Source: JANMZO01 sp031383405 (GTDB lineage: Bacteria > Actinomycetota > Acidimicrobiia > Acidimicrobiales > JANYDT01). Taken from it: a stretch of DNA of 64,000 bases. Where the stretch lies: contig JANMZO010000480.1 of the NCBI GenBank assembly GCA_031383405.1, positions 21,697-85,696 on the forward strand, read 5' to 3'. Made by a program: the position numbers and the translations under genes. Shown here one piece after another: positions 61,773 through 64,000 of the stretch. The stretch's first letter is position 1. Each line of letters starts with the position of its first letter. Below the pieces are notes generated by a model. It made no database searches and was not told the DNA's origin. It worked only from the letters and a program-made list of their open reading frames with translations.

Positions 61773-61792
61773 CTAGTGCACTGAAGCGGAAG
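61773..61792. repeat. right copy of a 20-bp direct repeat flanking the SCO6745-family gene
   Basis: CTAGTGCACTGAAGCGGAAG, one base different from the copy at 60982-61001. It lies just upstream of the SCO6745-family start on the minus strand. Confidence 0.85.
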
Positions 61793-61901
61793 TGGTTTGA
61801 ATGTCGAGGGAGAAGACGACCCGGTTCACAGACGGGTTCCGGCGCTTACGACGTTCAAAGTACCTGTGCGAAGGTGCACCGGCTCCAATGGCTGCGGCTT
61901 C

Positions 61902-63023
61902 TCAGACCTGAGCGTTGGAACCGCTCGGACGAGCGCTCTGGCGAATGAGCCGTTCGGCGAGGGTCGCTGCGAGGTTTCGCATCAGCGTCGACGCGACACT
62001 TGGCGACGTCAACATGACCCGATCGAGCGTCCGATCCGAGAGGGCCAGGACCCGCACGTTGGTCGCCGCAACCAGATCCGCCGTGCGAGCGCGTCCGAGC
62101 AGGAATGCGAACTCGCCGGTTAGCTCCCCAGGACCCACGATGGACACGAGTTGCCCATCCCGATGGACCTCGACGACACCATCGAGAACTGCGTACAGCG
62201 TCTTGGACGCATGGTCGGAACGGGCGAGTGCGTCGCCCGCCGCGCATTCGATCACCAGCGCCTTCGCCAGCAAGCTCTTGACTTCCTCGTCACTGAGACC
62301 CTCGAACAGCGTGTGCCTGCCATCTGCAGCGCGACGGTACTCCGTGAGTGCCTGATCTTCGTCGACGTCGGCACCGACCGATTGAGCACCACCGTCACTG
62401 ATGAGCGCAAGAACGTCGTCCGGGCAACTCGGATACTCGTCGGGAAGAAGCGAGCACAAATAGGACCCGATCCGGTCGAGATAGGCACGATCACTGACCA
62501 CTAATATGAGTGGAATGAGCACGCCGCTGGTGGCGTGTCCGACGACGGATTTGTAGCTTCGAAATCCGATCGATCGATAGAACGACATCAGATGCGGTTC
62601 GCAATCGCAGAACGCGAGATGGATCCTTTTGGCGATTCCGAAACGGGCAACTTCAAGGAGCAGCAGACCAGTGCAAGCGCCGCCTCGCTCCTCCGGGGCG
62701 ACGATGAAGCGGCTCAGCAGTGCCATCTGCTCGGTCCCAAGCGACCGTTCGAACGGCGCAACTCCGAACAGATCCCTGTTAGCGGCGGAGACCGGGCCGT
62801 CGGCGAACCAGTTCACTCGGAGCGTCCCGAGCACGGTACCGGCCCGTTCGACGTAGAACAGCCTGGCCACAGCGTCGTCGGCGTCGCGCAGCGTTTTGCG
62901 TTCGTGGTCACACAACTCGGGGAGTAGTCGCTGCTGTTCCCAGTATCCCTCGTAGCGGAACCGAAAGATCCGCTCGCGTTCCTCGTCGGTCGTTGCCTCG
63001 CGTACCTGCATGCGAGCTTTCAC
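61902..63023 (-). CDS. GNAT/FeeM-like acyltransferase with C-terminal cyclic-nucleotide-binding domain
   Basis: About 373 aa. The N-terminal 190 residues show a GNAT fold of the N-acyl amino acid synthase/FeeM type: RIFRFRYEGYWEQQ, TVLGTLRVNWFADG, LLSRFIVAPEERGGACTGLLLLEVARFG and SFYRSIGFRSYKSV. After a linker, residues about 255-370 form a cNMP-binding domain: LFEGLSDEEVKSLL, LYAVLDGVVEVHRDGQLVSIVGPGELTGEFAFLLGRARTADLVA in pieces. This suggests acyl transfer controlled by cAMP or another ligand. GTG 63023 overlaps the stop of the upstream gene (GTGA). Confidence 0.82.
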   Translation of the reverse strand: MKARMQVREATTDEERERIFRFRYEGYWEQQRLLPELCDHERKTLRDADDAVARLFYVERAGTVLGTLRVNWFADGPVSAANRDLFGVAPFERSLGTEQMALLSRFIVAPEERGGACTGLLLLEVARFGIAKRIHLAFCDCEPHLMSFYRSIGFRSYKSVVGHATSGVLIPLILVVSDRAYLDRIGSYLCSLLPDEYPSCPDDVLALISDGGAQSVGADVDEDQALTEYRRAADGRHTLFEGLSDEEVKSLLAKALVIECAAGDALARSDHASKTLYAVLDGVVEVHRDGQLVSIVGPGELTGEFAFLLGRARTADLVAATNVRVLALSDRTLDRVMLTSPSVASTLMRNLAATLAERLIRQSARPSGSNAQV

Positions 63024-63937
63024 GGTGTCTCCTTCGGGTCCCGCCACTCCGGTTTGCGCAGCCATTGCATGCCCGTCCGGGCGCAGAACGTGTGGAACGG
63101 AAGCTCACCGGCGTCGGGCCCGGTCGTGACGCTCTGACGCTGTTGCGCGATCAACGTGGATCCGTCCCAGAGCACGTACCCGGTCCGACGTCGCCATTCT
63201 GGTGATCCCCAGTCCTCTAGCGCGGCCAGCGTGCGAGCACCGAACCGCTCAGAAGGTGCAGATACGAAACCATCGCCAACCGATTCGAACCTGTCGCCGG
63301 TGTTGTGATCGGCGCGGCCGTTCAGGCCAATCCAGAGTTCGTCATCGCGTACTTCTGCGCTGATGTCGTCGCGCCGGTGAAGTACGACGCGGCCGGAGTC
63401 GTCCCGTTCTCGGCCGATGAGAGAACCGGCCTCTACTTCCGCAACGCCATAGAGGTGGACGAAGTGCGCGGTCGCGCCGCGTGTCGCGAGTTCAGCGGTG
63501 ATCCAGTGCTCGAGCGATGCCGGGAAGGGATAGCCGCCCGCCGCGAAGACGACGGTGCTCGGCCAGGCAAATCCATGGTCAAGATGCTCGGCGACGAGAT
63601 GACCCGCAAAGCAGGGCTGGGTGACGATGATGGCCGGCATCTCTCGATCCGCTGCGAGGCGCAGTGTGCGCATACCGACTCGCTCGCTCAGGTACGTGTC
63701 AACGCACACGGCGAAGGAGAAGTCGGCCACGGTAGCCGGGTAGGCCTGAATTACCATCGGAGTCGAGGCGAAAATTTGGCCAACCAACTCCGGCCACAGG
63801 CGGCCAATCGTCGCCAACAGTGCCGTGGAACGTACCTCCCCCTGGCGCTCGACGATGCGAAACCCATCGCCGGTCAGGCGCGTGGTCCCGGCCGAATACG
63901 AGACCACGTCGCCGGGACGCAATTCCGTCGTGTCCAT
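63020..63937 (-). CDS. adenylating-enzyme (ANL)-like protein of unknown substrate
   Basis: 305 aa. PSTVVFAAGGYPFPASLEHWI, HFVHLYGVAEVEAGS and DELWIGLNGRADHNTGDRF follow the order of core motifs in ANL enzymes (the YGxTE and TGD segments), but the N-terminal Ser/Thr-Gly-rich phosphate loop is not obvious and the C-terminal domain appears reduced. It may be a minimal or degenerate acyl-adenylate enzyme. The stop overlaps the start of the acyltransferase gene, so the two probably act together. The upstream gene lies beyond the window. Confidence 0.6.
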   Translation of the reverse strand: MDTTELRPGDVVSYSAGTTRLTGDGFRIVERQGEVRSTALLATIGRLWPELVGQIFASTPMVIQAYPATVADFSFAVCVDTYLSERVGMRTLRLAADREMPAIIVTQPCFAGHLVAEHLDHGFAWPSTVVFAAGGYPFPASLEHWITAELATRGATAHFVHLYGVAEVEAGSLIGRERDDSGRVVLHRRDDISAEVRDDELWIGLNGRADHNTGDRFESVGDGFVSAPSERFGARTLAALEDWGSPEWRRRTGYVLWDGSTLIAQQRQSVTTGPDAGELPFHTFCARTGMQWLRKPEWRDPKETP

Positions 63938-64000
63938 TTAGTCCTAATTCCATCTCTGAAGTCGTGCACGCGAACGTAATCGATGACCAGCCATTCGTCC

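Noticed and set aside
63874..63999. Possible 3-prime end of an upstream minus-strand gene (ends with WLVIDYVRVHDF-like sequence, reminiscent of a GH16 C-terminus)
   Set aside because: It would overlap the next gene by 64 bases and only about 40 codons are visible; a different frame stops immediately before that gene. Undecidable from this window.

Overview
The window is a high-GC stretch from an actinobacterium, most likely a member of the class Acidimicrobiia (inference). Evidence: mycothiol glycosyltransferase mshA, the actinobacterial form of DapD, a rex-hemACD cluster, an RsiG-type anti-sigma factor, frequent GTG starts, and gene order. The chain mshA / ybjN / phosphoglycerate mutase-like / proC / hemA-hemC-hemD / hemB / hemL is the backbone found in Mycobacterium (Rv0486 to Rv0524), here in a rearranged form.

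Positions 1-1006 hold the 3-prime part of a nitroreductase gene (minus strand, cut by the window edge) and a small secreted protein with a sortase-E-like LATTG sorting signal. Positions 1111-34225 are one almost gap-free minus-strand run of respiratory genes. In transcription order they are: a 171-aa membrane protein, a 2x[4Fe-4S] ferredoxin, split cytochrome b (N and C halves), Rieske protein, membrane-anchored dihaem cytochrome c, a 278-aa membrane protein of unknown function, a complete 14-gene complex I operon nuoA-N, and directly behind it a second 11-gene complex I operon (nuoABCDHIJKLMN) without the NADH-input genes nuoEFG. A CHAP-domain hydrolase gene sits inside the second operon between nuoB and nuoC. 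Many junctions overlap by 1-4 bases, so a single very long transcript is plausible. A divergent monohaem cytochrome c gene shares the upstream region, and that region carries a near-consensus operator for the NADH sensor Rex.

Positions 35.3-47.3 kb hold a small conserved gene, a TetR regulator, hemL, hemB, msrA, dapD, a formate/nitrite-family channel, hemD, hemC, hemA, three 66-bp tandem repeats, rex, and a divergent 7-TM protein. A second Rex operator lies in the rex promoter. So the redox sensor, the haem pathway that supplies the cytochromes, and the respiratory chain are physically grouped and probably co-regulated.

Positions 47.3-58.8 kb contain an acyl-CoA synthetase, a SAM-hydroxide adenosyltransferase, proC, a glycosyltransferase of different base composition, a QueD-like protein, ybjN and mshA, an XRE regulator behind an RsiG homologue with two c-di-GMP-binding signatures, a MoaD-like protein ending in Gly-Gly-Ser, an L,D-transpeptidase, a histidine phosphatase, a YgjP-type metallopeptidase and a DksA/TraR-like zinc-finger protein. 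Positions 58.8-64 kb carry an endonuclease VIII, a methyltransferase, an SCO6745-family protein flanked by 20-bp direct repeats, and an overlapping gene pair: a GNAT/FeeM-like acyltransferase with a C-terminal cyclic-nucleotide-binding domain, and an adenylating-enzyme-like protein.

I found no tRNA, rRNA, CRISPR array or transposase.
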